A stretch of 64,000 nucleotides of DNA from an uncultured Acidimicrobiales bacterium (GTDB lineage: Bacteria > Actinomycetota > Acidimicrobiia > Acidimicrobiales > CATQHL01), in the NCBI GenBank assembly GCA_958295925.1, contig CATQHL010000001.1:526676-590675 (forward strand), given 5' to 3'. Below, piece by piece: positions 16,912-25,613 of the stretch (positions are counted from its first letter, which is position 1; each line of letters begins with the position of its first letter). The notes under the pieces were generated by a model that worked only from the letters and a program-made list of their open reading frames with translations, searched no databases and was not told the origin of the DNA. Both the position numbers and the translations under genes were made by a program.

Positions 16912-17254
16912 AACGAACGGGCACCTGTGCCCGAGTGGGCCGACGCCATTTGACTGCGATGACGTCTCTGCTAGTGAAGCGAACGGGCGCATACGCCCAA
17001 GCGGGTTACGCCGAAGGGATGTCGGAGGCAGCACCGCGAAGGCTTCCAGGCAAAGGGGTTCTCCAAGACCCGCAGGCACGGCCCTTAGGGAAACGAGTCT
17101 CCCAAAGGACTATGATTTCCTGTGCACCTCCTGAATGCTGCGAGTCATCACCCAGTCACAAGGAGAGTGCAGCAATTCCCGATGGGAAGTAAGCACCGAC
17201 GAATTCCGGGTGCGGAACGCGGGAGACTCGGGCTGGAACGGAAATGAGGACTAC
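16912..17254. other. Intergenic region with two duplicated hairpins, 5' of the nucleoside operon
   Basis: No gene is seen. Two related hairpins 66 bases apart (16919-16932, GGGCAC-CT-GTGCCC; 16985-16998, GGGCG-CATA-CGCCC) each follow a TGA-like AACGAACGGGC block. The first lies right after the DCC gene stop, so the second appears to be a duplicate of that 3' end. A TATGAT at 17111-17116 is a possible -10 element for the BMP operon, without a convincing -35. Confidence 0.5.
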
Positions 17255-19399
17255 ATGAAACGAACCCTGAGAAAGACAATCTTTTATCTGCTCGCGCTGG
17301 CATCCGCAATGTTGATGGTGGCTTCGGCCTGTAGTAGCGGCGACTCTGCGGAGACGGCTGAGCCGACTCCCCCGGCAGCGTCCCCGACCACGGCAGCGAC
17401 GGGCGGCGACGGCGAGGCCACGACTGAACCAGCACCTGCCACGTCCGGCGGTGGTGAGGATGTTTCGGCGGCGTTGGTGTTTGATATTGGGGGCCGTGGT
17501 GATGGTTCCTTCAACGACGCCGCGGCGGCGGGGCTGGACCGGGCGGAGGATCAGCTCGGGGTTCAGACCTCTGAGGTTTCCCCCAACGTCGACGGCTCCA
17601 ACAGGGCCGAGATACTGCAGCTCTCAGCAGACCAGGGCGCGGACGTGGTGATAGGCGTGGGCTTCCTCTTCGGGGAGACCATCCACAACGTCGCCAAGGA
17701 AAACCCCGACACCTTCTTCGGCGTGATCGACGACGCCGGGATGGGCCCCAACTTCGACGAACCAGTGGAGAACCTCGCCGGGCTCACTTTCGCCGAGCAC
17801 GAGGGGTCGTTCCTCGTCGGCGCCGCGGCGGCCCTCAAGTCGCAGACCGGCACAGTGGGCTTCATAGGCGGCGTGGACATCCAGCTAATCCGGAAATTCC
17901 ACGCAGGCTTCGAGGCAGGTGTAAAGACCGTCAACCCCAACATCTCCATACTTGCCGAGTACGTGACCGAACCGCCCAACTTCGACGGCTGGGGCATGCC
18001 CGCAGAGGCGAAGGTCATCGCAGAGTCCATGTACGAGAACGGCGCCGACGTCATCTACCACGCAGCAGGCGGCTCAGGGGCAGGCCTCTTCGAGGCGGCG
18101 CGGGACTACAGCGAATCCACAGGCGAGAAGGTCTGGGCGATCGGCGTGGACTCCGACCAGTACTTCACCTCCGACGAATCTGTGCAGCCCTACATCCTCA
18201 CATCCATGCTCAAACGCGTGGACGTAGCCGTCTACAACACAATCGAGGCGGTCGTCAACGGCGACTTCACAGGAAACGGCGCAACCGAATTCAACCTCGC
18301 CGTCAACGGCGTCGGCTACTCCATCTCAGGGGGATTCATCGACGACATCATCCCGCAACTCGAAGAATACAAACAAGCAATAGTGGGCGGGAGCATCTTT
18401 GTCCCGGTAACAACGGAGCGAGGCGGTGGTGAGGATGTTTCGGCGGCGTTGGTGTTTGATATTGGGGGCCGTGGTGATGGTTCCTTCAACGACGCCGCGG
18501 CGGCGGGGCTGGACCGGGCGGAGGATCAGCTCGGGGTTCAGACCTCTGAGGTTTCCCCCAACGTCGACGGCTCCAACAGGGCCGAGATACTGCAGCTCTC
18601 AGCAGACCAGGGCGCGGACGTGGTGATAGGCGTGGGCTTCCTCTTCGGGGAGACCATCCACAACGTCGCCAAGGAAAACCCCGACACCTTCTTCGGCGTG
18701 ATCGACGACGCCGGGATGGGCCCCAACTTCGACGAACCAGTGGAGAACCTCGCCGGGCTCACTTTCGCCGAGCACGAGGGGTCGTTCCTCGTCGGCGCCG
18801 CGGCGGCCCTCAAGTCGCAGACCGGCACAGTGGGCTTCATAGGCGGCGTGGACATCCAGCTAATCCGGAAATTCCACGCAGGCTTCGAGGCAGGTGTAAA
18901 GACCGTCAACCCCAACATCTCCATACTTGCCGAGTACGTGACCGAACCGCCCAACTTCGACGGCTGGGGCATGCCCGCAGAGGCGAAGGTCATCGCAGAG
19001 TCCATGTACGAGAACGGCGCCGACGTCATCTACCACGCAGCAGGCGGCTCAGGGGCAGGCCTCTTCGAGGCGGCGCGGGACTACAGCGAATCCACAGGCG
19101 AGAAGGTCTGGGCGATCGGCGTGGACTCCGACCAGTACTTCACCTCCGACGAATCTGTGCAGCCCTACATCCTCACATCCATGCTCAAACGCGTGGACGT
19201 AGCCGTCTACAACACAATCGAGGCGGTCGTCGACGGCGAATTCAAAGGAAACGGCGCAACCGAATTCAACCTCGCCGTCAACGGCGTCGGCTACTCCATC
19301 TCAGGGGGATTCATCGACGACATCATCCCGCAACTCGAAGAATACAAACAAGCAATAGTGCGTGGCGAAATCGAAGTTCCAGTGTCAACGGATGGCTGA
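17255..19399 (+). CDS. BMP-family nucleoside-binding lipoprotein with two tandem binding domains
   Basis: A substrate-binding lipoprotein of the BmpA/PnrA family, which captures nucleosides for an ABC importer at the outer face of the membrane. The start is ATG 17255, preceded by GAGG; residues 1-26 are a lipoprotein signal ending in LMVASAC (C26). A Thr/Pro/Ala-rich linker follows, then two complete BMP domains: about residues 66-385 and 391-711. Each contains VFDIGGRGDGSFNDAAAAGL, GVGFLFGETIHNVA, HAAGGSGAGLFEAAR and WAIGVDSDQYF. Family members normally have one domain and about 350 residues; this has 714. The two copies are identical over most of their DNA. It heads the operon of ATPase, two permeases and salvage enzymes. 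Confidence 0.93.
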   Translation: MKRTLRKTIFYLLALASAMLMVASACSSGDSAETAEPTPPAASPTTAATGGDGEATTEPAPATSGGGEDVSAALVFDIGGRGDGSFNDAAAAGLDRAEDQLGVQTSEVSPNVDGSNRAEILQLSADQGADVVIGVGFLFGETIHNVAKENPDTFFGVIDDAGMGPNFDEPVENLAGLTFAEHEGSFLVGAAAALKSQTGTVGFIGGVDIQLIRKFHAGFEAGVKTVNPNISILAEYVTEPPNFDGWGMPAEAKVIAESMYENGADVIYHAAGGSGAGLFEAARDYSESTGEKVWAIGVDSDQYFTSDESVQPYILTSMLKRVDVAVYNTIEAVVNGDFTGNGATEFNLAVNGVGYSISGGFIDDIIPQLEEYKQAIVGGSIFVPVTTERGGGEDVSAALVFDIGGRGDGSFNDAAAAGLDRAEDQLGVQTSEVSPNVDGSNRAEILQLSADQGADVVIGVGFLFGETIHNVAKENPDTFFGVIDDAGMGPNFDEPVENLAGLTFAEHEGSFLVGAAAALKSQTGTVGFIGGVDIQLIRKFHAGFEAGVKTVNPNISILAEYVTEPPNFDGWGMPAEAKVIAESMYENGADVIYHAAGGSGAGLFEAARDYSESTGEKVWAIGVDSDQYFTSDESVQPYILTSMLKRVDVAVYNTIEAVVDGEFKGNGATEFNLAVNGVGYSISGGFIDDIIPQLEEYKQAIVRGEIEVPVSTDG
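17449..19397 (+). repeat. 975-base in-frame tandem duplication
   Basis: Two copies of 975 bases each (starting about 17449 and 18424) encode the two BMP domains. By eye the first roughly 800 bases are identical. A few changes occur near 18250-18270 versus 19225-19245, then another identical stretch of about 120 bases, then divergent last codons. Confidence 0.9.
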
Positions 19400-19412
19400 T
19401 TAGCGCAATCTG

Positions 19413-19451
19413 CCGGGAGAAGATCGCGGGAAGTTCCCGCATCTTCTCCCG
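19413..19451 (+). terminator. Strong hairpin between binding-protein and ATPase genes
   Basis: An 11-bp outer stem (CGGGAGAAGAT/ATCTTCTCCCG) continues into a 7-bp inner stem (GCGGGAA/TTCCCGC) with a one-base apex. There is no T-run. Such hairpins after a binding-protein gene usually stabilise upstream mRNA or partly attenuate read-through, so the lipoprotein is made in excess. That role is inferred. Confidence 0.7.
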
Positions 19452-19494
19452 GTGAAGCTCTGAGGCAAACCACCTTTCACCCCCGAGGCAGTCT

Positions 19495-21108
19495 GTGGAA
19501 GCCCCCAAACCAACCGCAGAAGCCATCATTCTGCACAACATCACCAAGCGCTTCCCTGGCGTCCTTGCCAACGACAGGGTGAGCCTGCATGTCAAGGCCG
19601 GTGAGATACACGCCGTCTGCGGGGAAAACGGGGCGGGCAAGTCCACTCTCATGAAAATCCTCTACGGAATGATCCCCTACGACGAGGGGGAGATGTTTGT
19701 AGACGGAAAAAAGACGCGCTTCCGCTCCCCCAAGGACGCAATAGCCGCTGGGATCGGAATGGTGCACCAGCACTTCATGCTGGCCGACAACCTTACGGTG
19801 CTCGAAAACATCATCCTGGGCGAGGAGCCCGCCGGCAGGCTTGGAAGGCTGAATTTCAAGCAGGCTCGAGACCGAATCAACACCCTCGGGAAGGCGTACG
19901 GGCTGGAAGTCGACCTCGACGAGCCGATCAGCGAGCTTGGCATCGGAGAGCGCCAGCGGGTTGAGATCATCAAGGCCCTCTTCAGGGGGGCCAGGATTCT
20001 CATTCTCGACGAGCCCACCTCTGTGCTGGTGCCTCACGAGGTGGAGGAGCTTTTCCGCAACATGCGGGAGATGGTCTCACGTGGCGAGACCATCATCTTC
20101 ATAGACCACAAGCTCGAGGAGGTGCTGGAGATAGCCGAGCGCATAACAGTGCTGCGGGCGGGTCGCGCCGTGGGGACGGTCAAACCCGACGACGTGACCA
20201 AGCGCGACCTCGCTGAGATGATGGTGGGCTCAGAGTTGCCCGCCCCTGGCGCCAAAACCACCAGGCCGAGCAGCCAGACCTCACTTCGAGTCGACAATCT
20301 CTCCATCCTCGACTCAGAGGAGCGCGAGGTCTTGGCTGGCGTGAGCCTGGACGTGCACAAAGGGGAGATCTTGGGCGTTGCAGGGGTGGAGGGAAACGGG
20401 CAGCAGGAACTCGTGGAAGCCCTGCTGGGCATCATCCCTGCGATCGGCGGGAAGGTCATCCTGGAGGACGAGGACATTTCCGGCTGGACCGTACGGGCGC
20501 GCCGCGAAGCCGGGATCGGCTACATCCCCGAGGATCGCCACCGGCGCGGGTTGCTGCTGCCCGCCCCGTTGTGGGAAAACGCCATGCTCGGCCACCAGGG
20601 AATGCCACCGTTTTCCAAGCGGGGTTTCTGGCTCAACATCTCTGGGGCGCGCCGGAAGGCGACGGAGTGCGTGGAGGGATTCGACGTCCGCACGCCAAGC
20701 ATCAACGTGGCCGCCCACGCCCTCTCCGGCGGAAACCAGCAGAAGCTGATCATCGGCAGGGAAATGGTGATGAACCCCCGCCTCCTAATTGCAGCCCACC
20801 CCACCAGGGGAATCGACGTGGGAGCGCAGGCGGCGGTTTGGGAAGGTCTGCGAAAGGCGCGAGAGGAGGGGTTGGCCGTGCTGCTGATTTCTGCCGATCT
20901 CGACGAGTTGATTGGCCTCTCCGACCGCCTTCTGGTGATCTACAGGGGACGCATCGTGGCCGAGCTCGATCCCGAGACGGTCACCCCCCACGAACTGGGC
21001 GCTCACATGACTGGAGTGGAGACGACCGATCAAGGCGATGCGGGCTCGATCGGCACAGGCGATGCGGGCTCGACCGGCACAGCAGGGCTGATTACCGCCC
21101 CCGCGTGA
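19495..21108 (+). CDS. Nucleoside ABC transporter ATP-binding protein (NupO/YufO type)
   Basis: The cytoplasmic ATPase of the nucleoside importer: 537 residues with two fused ABC domains, as in the ribose/nucleoside class. Domain 1 has Walker A GENGAGKST (43-51), Q-loop VHQHFML, the signature-region LGIGERQRVEI and Walker B ILILDEPTSVL. Domain 2 has a degenerate Walker A (GVEGNGQQEL), an intact LSGGNQQK signature and LLIAAHPTRGIDVGA, the Walker B variant usual in this subfamily. A short GDAGSIGTGDAGSTGT repeat ends the protein. GTG 19495 is used as start; the ATPase core begins at once. It is followed after 16 bases by the first permease. Confidence 0.93.
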   Translation: MEAPKPTAEAIILHNITKRFPGVLANDRVSLHVKAGEIHAVCGENGAGKSTLMKILYGMIPYDEGEMFVDGKKTRFRSPKDAIAAGIGMVHQHFMLADNLTVLENIILGEEPAGRLGRLNFKQARDRINTLGKAYGLEVDLDEPISELGIGERQRVEIIKALFRGARILILDEPTSVLVPHEVEELFRNMREMVSRGETIIFIDHKLEEVLEIAERITVLRAGRAVGTVKPDDVTKRDLAEMMVGSELPAPGAKTTRPSSQTSLRVDNLSILDSEEREVLAGVSLDVHKGEILGVAGVEGNGQQELVEALLGIIPAIGGKVILEDEDISGWTVRARREAGIGYIPEDRHRRGLLLPAPLWENAMLGHQGMPPFSKRGFWLNISGARRKATECVEGFDVRTPSINVAAHALSGGNQQKLIIGREMVMNPRLLIAAHPTRGIDVGAQAAVWEGLRKAREEGLAVLLISADLDELIGLSDRLLVIYRGRIVAELDPETVTPHELGAHMTGVETTDQGDAGSIGTGDAGSTGTAGLITAPA

Positions 21109-21124
21109 GTATTTTCACACCCGC

Positions 21125-22345
21125 ATGAGGAAACCCTCCGACCACCGCCTGTCGCTGCGCCGACGGACGATGCTTGCGCTGGCGGCTCCCGTCTCTGCGC
21201 TGGTGCTCTCGCTCCTAATCGCATCGGTGGTACTGCTGGCCAGCGAAAGCAACCCGATTCCGGCCTACGGGCGGATGTTCCGATACGGCTTTGAGCTTGA
21301 GACGCTCGTCGACATGCTCAACCGCGCAACGCCCCTCTATCTGTCGGCGGTTGCGGTGGCCATTGGCTTTCGCATGAACCTCTTCAACATCGGGGTGGAG
21401 GGCCAGTACATCTTCGCCGCCATCCTCTCAGCACAGGTGGCGGCGACAATCTCCCTCCCCGCTCCGCTGCATCTCATCGTCATCATCCTCACGGCCATGG
21501 GGGCGGGCGCGGCCTGGTCTCTCATAGCTGGAATCCTGAAGGTGACTCGCGGTGTACACGAGGTGATCTCTACGATCATGCTCAATCTCATCGCCACAAA
21601 CCTGGTGGTCGCAATGCTGTTCCGAAGATGGGACGTGCCTGACCAGTCCCTGAATCAGGAGACGGCGGCAATACCGGCCTCGGGACGCATGCCCAATCTC
21701 AACAAGGTGGCCGAGTTGGTTACGCGCGACATCGAAAAGGGGCGCGAAATCTGGGGATTCCTGATCGTGGCGATAATTGTCGGCCTGCTCTACTGGGTCT
21801 ACGTGGCACGCACCCGCCCGGGCTTCGACCTGAGGGCGTCGGGCATCAACCCGCTGGCAGCCGAGGCCTCGGGCGTCAGCCCGAAGCGCACCGTCCTGGT
21901 CTCGATGCTTCTTAGCGGCGCCGTGGCCGGACTGGTAGGTCTGCCTGAGATTCTCGGTAGGGACTACGCCTACGGACTTCAGTTCACGCAGATGCTGGGA
22001 TTCGGCGGCATTGCCGTGGCCTTGCTGGGGCAGAACCACCCGGGCGGCATTGCCCTGGGCGCTCTCGTGTTCGGCTTCCTCGACAGCGCGGCCCCAATCC
22101 TGGACGTGCATGGCGACGCCCCTCAGGAGATCGTGGAGATTATGAAGGGCGTCATCATCTTCACCGCAGTGATCACCTACGTGGTGGCGCAGCGCCGCAG
22201 GCGCGACGAGGAGGCGCGCGCCGCGGCGAGGGCAATGGGCGACGCCCAGACCGAGGAAAGCGAAACGGCGTCGCCTTCGGACGAAGAAGCCACTCTGCCG
22301 CCTGGCCCGAAGACTGGGGGCGACGACAGCCCCGCAGATAAATGA
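21125..22345 (+). CDS. Nucleoside ABC transporter permease 1 (NupP/YufP type)
   Basis: A multi-pass inner-membrane permease of the branched-chain/ribose/nucleoside type (BPD_transp_2). The 406-residue chain has about nine hydrophobic segments; GFRMNLFNIGVEGQYIFAAI and MLGFGGIAVALLGQNHPGGI are typical of nucleoside permeases that pair with BMP proteins. The last 50 residues are a charged cytoplasmic tail (from RRRRDEEARAAA on) rich in Glu, Ser and Pro. It overlaps the second permease gene by four bases (ATGA), which suggests translational coupling. The two permeases probably form the heterodimeric channel. Confidence 0.93.
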   Translation: MRKPSDHRLSLRRRTMLALAAPVSALVLSLLIASVVLLASESNPIPAYGRMFRYGFELETLVDMLNRATPLYLSAVAVAIGFRMNLFNIGVEGQYIFAAILSAQVAATISLPAPLHLIVIILTAMGAGAAWSLIAGILKVTRGVHEVISTIMLNLIATNLVVAMLFRRWDVPDQSLNQETAAIPASGRMPNLNKVAELVTRDIEKGREIWGFLIVAIIVGLLYWVYVARTRPGFDLRASGINPLAAEASGVSPKRTVLVSMLLSGAVAGLVGLPEILGRDYAYGLQFTQMLGFGGIAVALLGQNHPGGIALGALVFGFLDSAAPILDVHGDAPQEIVEIMKGVIIFTAVITYVVAQRRRRDEEARAAARAMGDAQTEESETASPSDEEATLPPGPKTGGDDSPADK

Positions 22346-23871
22346 GCGACGACGCCGGCAAGACACCGCAGCCCGCAGCCGGGGCGACGCCGCAGCCCGC
22401 AGCCGGCAAGACGCCGCAACAGCACGGGGACGCGGGGCGCCCGCAGCAGCCGGCGGCCAAGGAGACACCGCAGCCCGCAGCCGGGGCGACGCCGCAACAG
22501 CACGGGGACGCAGCCGGGGCGACGCCGGTTCGCCGAGCCTGGCAGCGGGAGCCCACCAGCAGCCTCAACCCGCTGCAATGGCGGCGCCTCCTGATTGTCG
22601 CCATGCTGCTGGTGATCCTCATCGCCATCACGGAGCAGTTCGCCCGCATACCCACCACCGAACTCTCCTCCAGCGCCACCTGGTCGCAGGCGCTCGCCTT
22701 CGCCGTACCGGTGCTGATGGCTGCGCTGGGGGGCGTCTTCTCCGAACGGGCAGGCGTGGTGAACATCGGCCTGGAAGGCCTGTTGATCCTAGGGACGTGG
22801 TTCGGGGCCTGGGGAGCGCTGATGTTCGGGCCGTGGTGGGGAATTCTGATCGGCGTGGGGGGAGGGGCGCTCGGGGGGTTGCTTCACGCCATCGCAACCG
22901 TCGGCTTCGGGGTGGATCACATCATCTCTGGTGTTGCCATCAACCTCATGGCCCCCGGCGTCACCAGGTTTCTCTCCGACAAGGTGTTCAGCCCACTCCC
23001 CGGGGGCGGCATCACCCAGTCGCCGAGCGTAAAGGACGTGGGCTCGTTCAGTCTCCCGTTCCTGGCAGGGGGCGCCGGTACACCCGACTTCCTGGGCTGG
23101 ATCGAACGCGGCGGGCGCAGCACCGAGGAACTGCGAACCCTCCGCAACGAACTGCGCTCCGCCGGAGCGGCGAACCCGGAGCCGCCTGACTGGTTCTTTG
23201 TCTCCGACATCGCAGGAGTTCTGCGAGGGTTCATCCACGACATCTCCTGGTTCACCCTCATCGCCTACGCCCTGGTGCCTATTTCGGTCTGGCTGCTCTG
23301 GAAGACGTCGTTCGGCCTGCGGCTGCGCAGCTGTGGAGAGCACCCCGTGGCCGCCGACAGCCTGGGGGTGAACGTCTACCTCTACAAGTACTACGGGGTT
23401 GTCATCAGCGGCGCGCTGGCTGGCTACGGCGGGGCGTTCCTGGTGATTCACCTGACCGGCTTTTATCGCGAGACGCAAACGGCGGGGCGGGGGTTCATCG
23501 GTCTCGCCACCACCATCTTTGGAAACTGGCGCCCAGTGGGGGCGGCGTCGGGATCCCTGCTGTTCGGCTTCGTGGACATCCTGCAGCTTCGCGACCGTTC
23601 GGCCGCCCACGCCTTGTTGCTGCTAGTGGCCCTGCTCCTAGGCGCCTTGACCGTCTACTACGCGTTGCGTCGAAGCAATCGCCTTGCCATTTTCATGGCC
23701 TTTGGCGCCGCAGTTTTCCTGAACTGGTACCTTTTCACCGAGTCCGTTCCGAAGCAACTTCCGCAGGCCCTTCCCTACATTATCGTGCTGCTTGTGCTGC
23801 TCTTCTACTCCACCAGGCTCCGCATGCCCGCAGCCGACGGAATGCTGTATCGCCGAGGGCGGGAGGAATGA
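22342..23871 (+). CDS. Nucleoside ABC transporter permease 2 (NupQ/YufQ type) with repetitive N-terminus
   Basis: The second inner-membrane permease of the importer, with the family core from about residue 80 (SQALAFAVPVLMAALGGVFSERAGVVNIGLEGLL) and GLRLRSCGEHPVAADSLGV later. At 509 residues it is far longer than the usual about 310. There is an N-terminal low-complexity extension of about 65 residues built of PQPAAGATP/KTPQQHGDA repeats, and a soluble insertion of about 80 residues near 220-300. The extension should be cytoplasmic and matches repeated DNA directly at the gene start. It overlaps both neighbours by four bases (ATGA), so expression is likely coupled to permease 1 and cytidine deaminase. 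Confidence 0.9.
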   Translation: MSDDAGKTPQPAAGATPQPAAGKTPQQHGDAGRPQQPAAKETPQPAAGATPQQHGDAAGATPVRRAWQREPTSSLNPLQWRRLLIVAMLLVILIAITEQFARIPTTELSSSATWSQALAFAVPVLMAALGGVFSERAGVVNIGLEGLLILGTWFGAWGALMFGPWWGILIGVGGGALGGLLHAIATVGFGVDHIISGVAINLMAPGVTRFLSDKVFSPLPGGGITQSPSVKDVGSFSLPFLAGGAGTPDFLGWIERGGRSTEELRTLRNELRSAGAANPEPPDWFFVSDIAGVLRGFIHDISWFTLIAYALVPISVWLLWKTSFGLRLRSCGEHPVAADSLGVNVYLYKYYGVVISGALAGYGGAFLVIHLTGFYRETQTAGRGFIGLATTIFGNWRPVGAASGSLLFGFVDILQLRDRSAAHALLLLVALLLGALTVYYALRRSNRLAIFMAFGAAVFLNWYLFTESVPKQLPQALPYIIVLLVLLFYSTRLRMPAADGMLYRRGREE

Positions 23872-24269
23872 GCGCCACGCCGCAGCCGGACTGGGAAGAC
23901 CTCTATTCCCAGGCGAGGGCCGTCGCACGCAACGCATACGCCCCGTACTCCCGCTACCACGTGGGGGCGGCCGGCCTGGTTGACGACGGTCGCATTGTGG
24001 TGGGTTGCAACGTCGAGAACGCCTCATACGGGCTGACGCTGTGCGCCGAGTGCTCGATGGTCTGCGCCATGCACTCTGGAGGCGGGGGCAGGCTGCTGGC
24101 GGTGGCCGTGGTGGGTGGCTTCGACGTTGACGACTTGAAGATGGGCAAGCCCTGCGGTCGCTGCCGACAGCTTCTGTTCGAGGCCGGGGGTGCAGGCCTG
24201 CCCGTCAACGAGCACCACACGCTGGCAGAGATTCTGCCCGACGCCTTCGGGCCCGACGAGTTGCGATAA
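23868..24269 (+). CDS. cdd: Cytidine deaminase
   Basis: Converts cytidine and deoxycytidine to uridine and deoxyuridine in the cytoplasm. The 133-residue length is right for the small tetrameric form. Zinc ligands are C59, C96 and C99 and the catalytic acid is E61, in CAECS and PCGRCRQ; the substrate motif GCNVENASYG (46-55) is intact. The ATG start overlaps the stop of permease 2 (ATGA), which places it firmly in the nucleoside operon and suggests that imported cytidine is one substrate. Confidence 0.96.
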   Translation: MSATPQPDWEDLYSQARAVARNAYAPYSRYHVGAAGLVDDGRIVVGCNVENASYGLTLCAECSMVCAMHSGGGGRLLAVAVVGGFDVDDLKMGKPCGRCRQLLFEAGGAGLPVNEHHTLAEILPDAFGPDELR

Positions 24270-24286
24270 GCGACTGGCGTTTCCAA

Positions 24287-25606
24287 GTGGGCGACTACCT
24301 GGCGGTGGAACTGATCTGCGCCAAGCGCGACGGTGAGGAACTCGCACCAGGCGCCCTGGCCTGGTTCGTGGACGCAGCCACGAACGGGCGCATACCAGAC
24401 GAGCAGACATCGGCCATGCTCATGGCGATCTTCTTCCAGGGGCTGTCAGCCGCCGAACTCTCCGCCTGGACGGCGGCGATCATCGACTCAGGGGAGCGGC
24501 TGGACCTCTCCTGCCTGCCGCGTCCCACCGTCGACAAACACTCCACCGGAGGCGTGGGGGACAAGGTCTCGCTGGTTCTGGCGCCCCTGGTTGCGGCTTG
24601 CGGGGCTGCGGTTCCTCAGCTCTCCGGGCGCGGGCTGGGGCACACAGGCGGGACCCTCGACAAGCTCGAAGCCATCGAGGGTTGGCGGGCTTCGCTCGCC
24701 AACGAGGAAATACTCCGTCAGCTGGATGACGTAGGCGCGGTCATCTGCGCCGCCGGCCCAGGACTGGCCCCTGCCGACCGCAAGCTCTACGCCTTGCGCG
24801 ACATCACCGGCAGCGTCGAGTCCATCCCTCTAATAGCGGCTTCAATCATGGGAAAGAAGATCGCCGAGGGCACCGGCTCGCTTGTGCTCGACGTGAAGGT
24901 TGGCTGCGGCGCCTTCATGAAGGAGCGCGGGCGGGCGCGCACCCTGGCAGAAACGATGGTGGGGCTCGGAGCCGACTACGGCGTGCGCACCACCGCCCTG
25001 CTCACTGGCATGGACACGCCCCTGGGGCGGGCAGCAGGGAACGCTCTGGAGGTTGCCGAAGCCGAGGAGACCCTGGCCGGGGGCGGGCCGGACGACCTGG
25101 TGGCTGTCACCTTGGCGCTGGCCCGCGAGATGGTGAGGCTGGCAGGCCTGGAAGCCGACCCGGCCGAGGTGCTGGCCGGGGGGCGGGCGATGGATGTCTG
25201 GAGAGACATGATCGCCGCCCAGGGCGGCAACCTGGCAGCGGGGATGCCCGTGGCGCGGGTGGTGGAAGTGGTCGGCTCCCCCGCCGACGGTGTGCTCAGC
25301 CGAGTTGACGCAATGGCGGTCGGGATGGCGGCCTGGCGGCTGGGGGCTGGGCGGGGAAGCCAGGAAGATCCGGTGGATCACGCGGCCGGGGTGGTGTGCC
25401 TGGCCAAGCCCGGGGAGACGGTGCGCGCCGGGCAGCCGCTGCTGGAACTCCACACATCCGAGGAGAACCTGCTGGCAGGTGCTCTGGCAGCCCTGGAGGG
25501 CGGCTTTGACGTGATCGACACCCCTGACGGCTCGTGCGGCTCGTGCGACGACCGCCCCAGCGAGCGCGCCCTTGTTATTGAGCGAATCGGAAACGAACAG
25601 GAGTGA
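24287..25606 (+). CDS. deoA: Thymidine (pyrimidine-nucleoside) phosphorylase
   Basis: Phosphorolyses thymidine and deoxyuridine to the free base and deoxyribose-1-phosphate. The 439-residue protein has the family signature SGRGLGHTGGTLDKLEAI, the phosphate-site region KHSTGGVGDKVSL, and VKVGCGAFMK in the middle domain. The end is a lipoyl-like domain (KPGETVRAGQPLLELH). It starts at GTG 24287, 17 bases after cdd. Whether it prefers thymidine or also uses uridine cannot be decided by eye. With cdd it makes a route from imported pyrimidine deoxynucleosides to base plus sugar phosphate. Confidence 0.95.
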   Translation: MGDYLAVELICAKRDGEELAPGALAWFVDAATNGRIPDEQTSAMLMAIFFQGLSAAELSAWTAAIIDSGERLDLSCLPRPTVDKHSTGGVGDKVSLVLAPLVAACGAAVPQLSGRGLGHTGGTLDKLEAIEGWRASLANEEILRQLDDVGAVICAAGPGLAPADRKLYALRDITGSVESIPLIAASIMGKKIAEGTGSLVLDVKVGCGAFMKERGRARTLAETMVGLGADYGVRTTALLTGMDTPLGRAAGNALEVAEAEETLAGGGPDDLVAVTLALAREMVRLAGLEADPAEVLAGGRAMDVWRDMIAAQGGNLAAGMPVARVVEVVGSPADGVLSRVDAMAVGMAAWRLGAGRGSQEDPVDHAAGVVCLAKPGETVRAGQPLLELHTSEENLLAGALAALEGGFDVIDTPDGSCGSCDDRPSERALVIERIGNEQE

Positions 25607-25613
25607 GCCGCCG

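Noticed and set aside
17041..17254. Purine or other riboswitch before the nucleoside operon
   Set aside because: I see hairpins but no purine-riboswitch core motifs.
22789..23610. 273-codon minus-strand frame opposite permease 2
   Set aside because: No domain similarity; high GC keeps antisense frames open.
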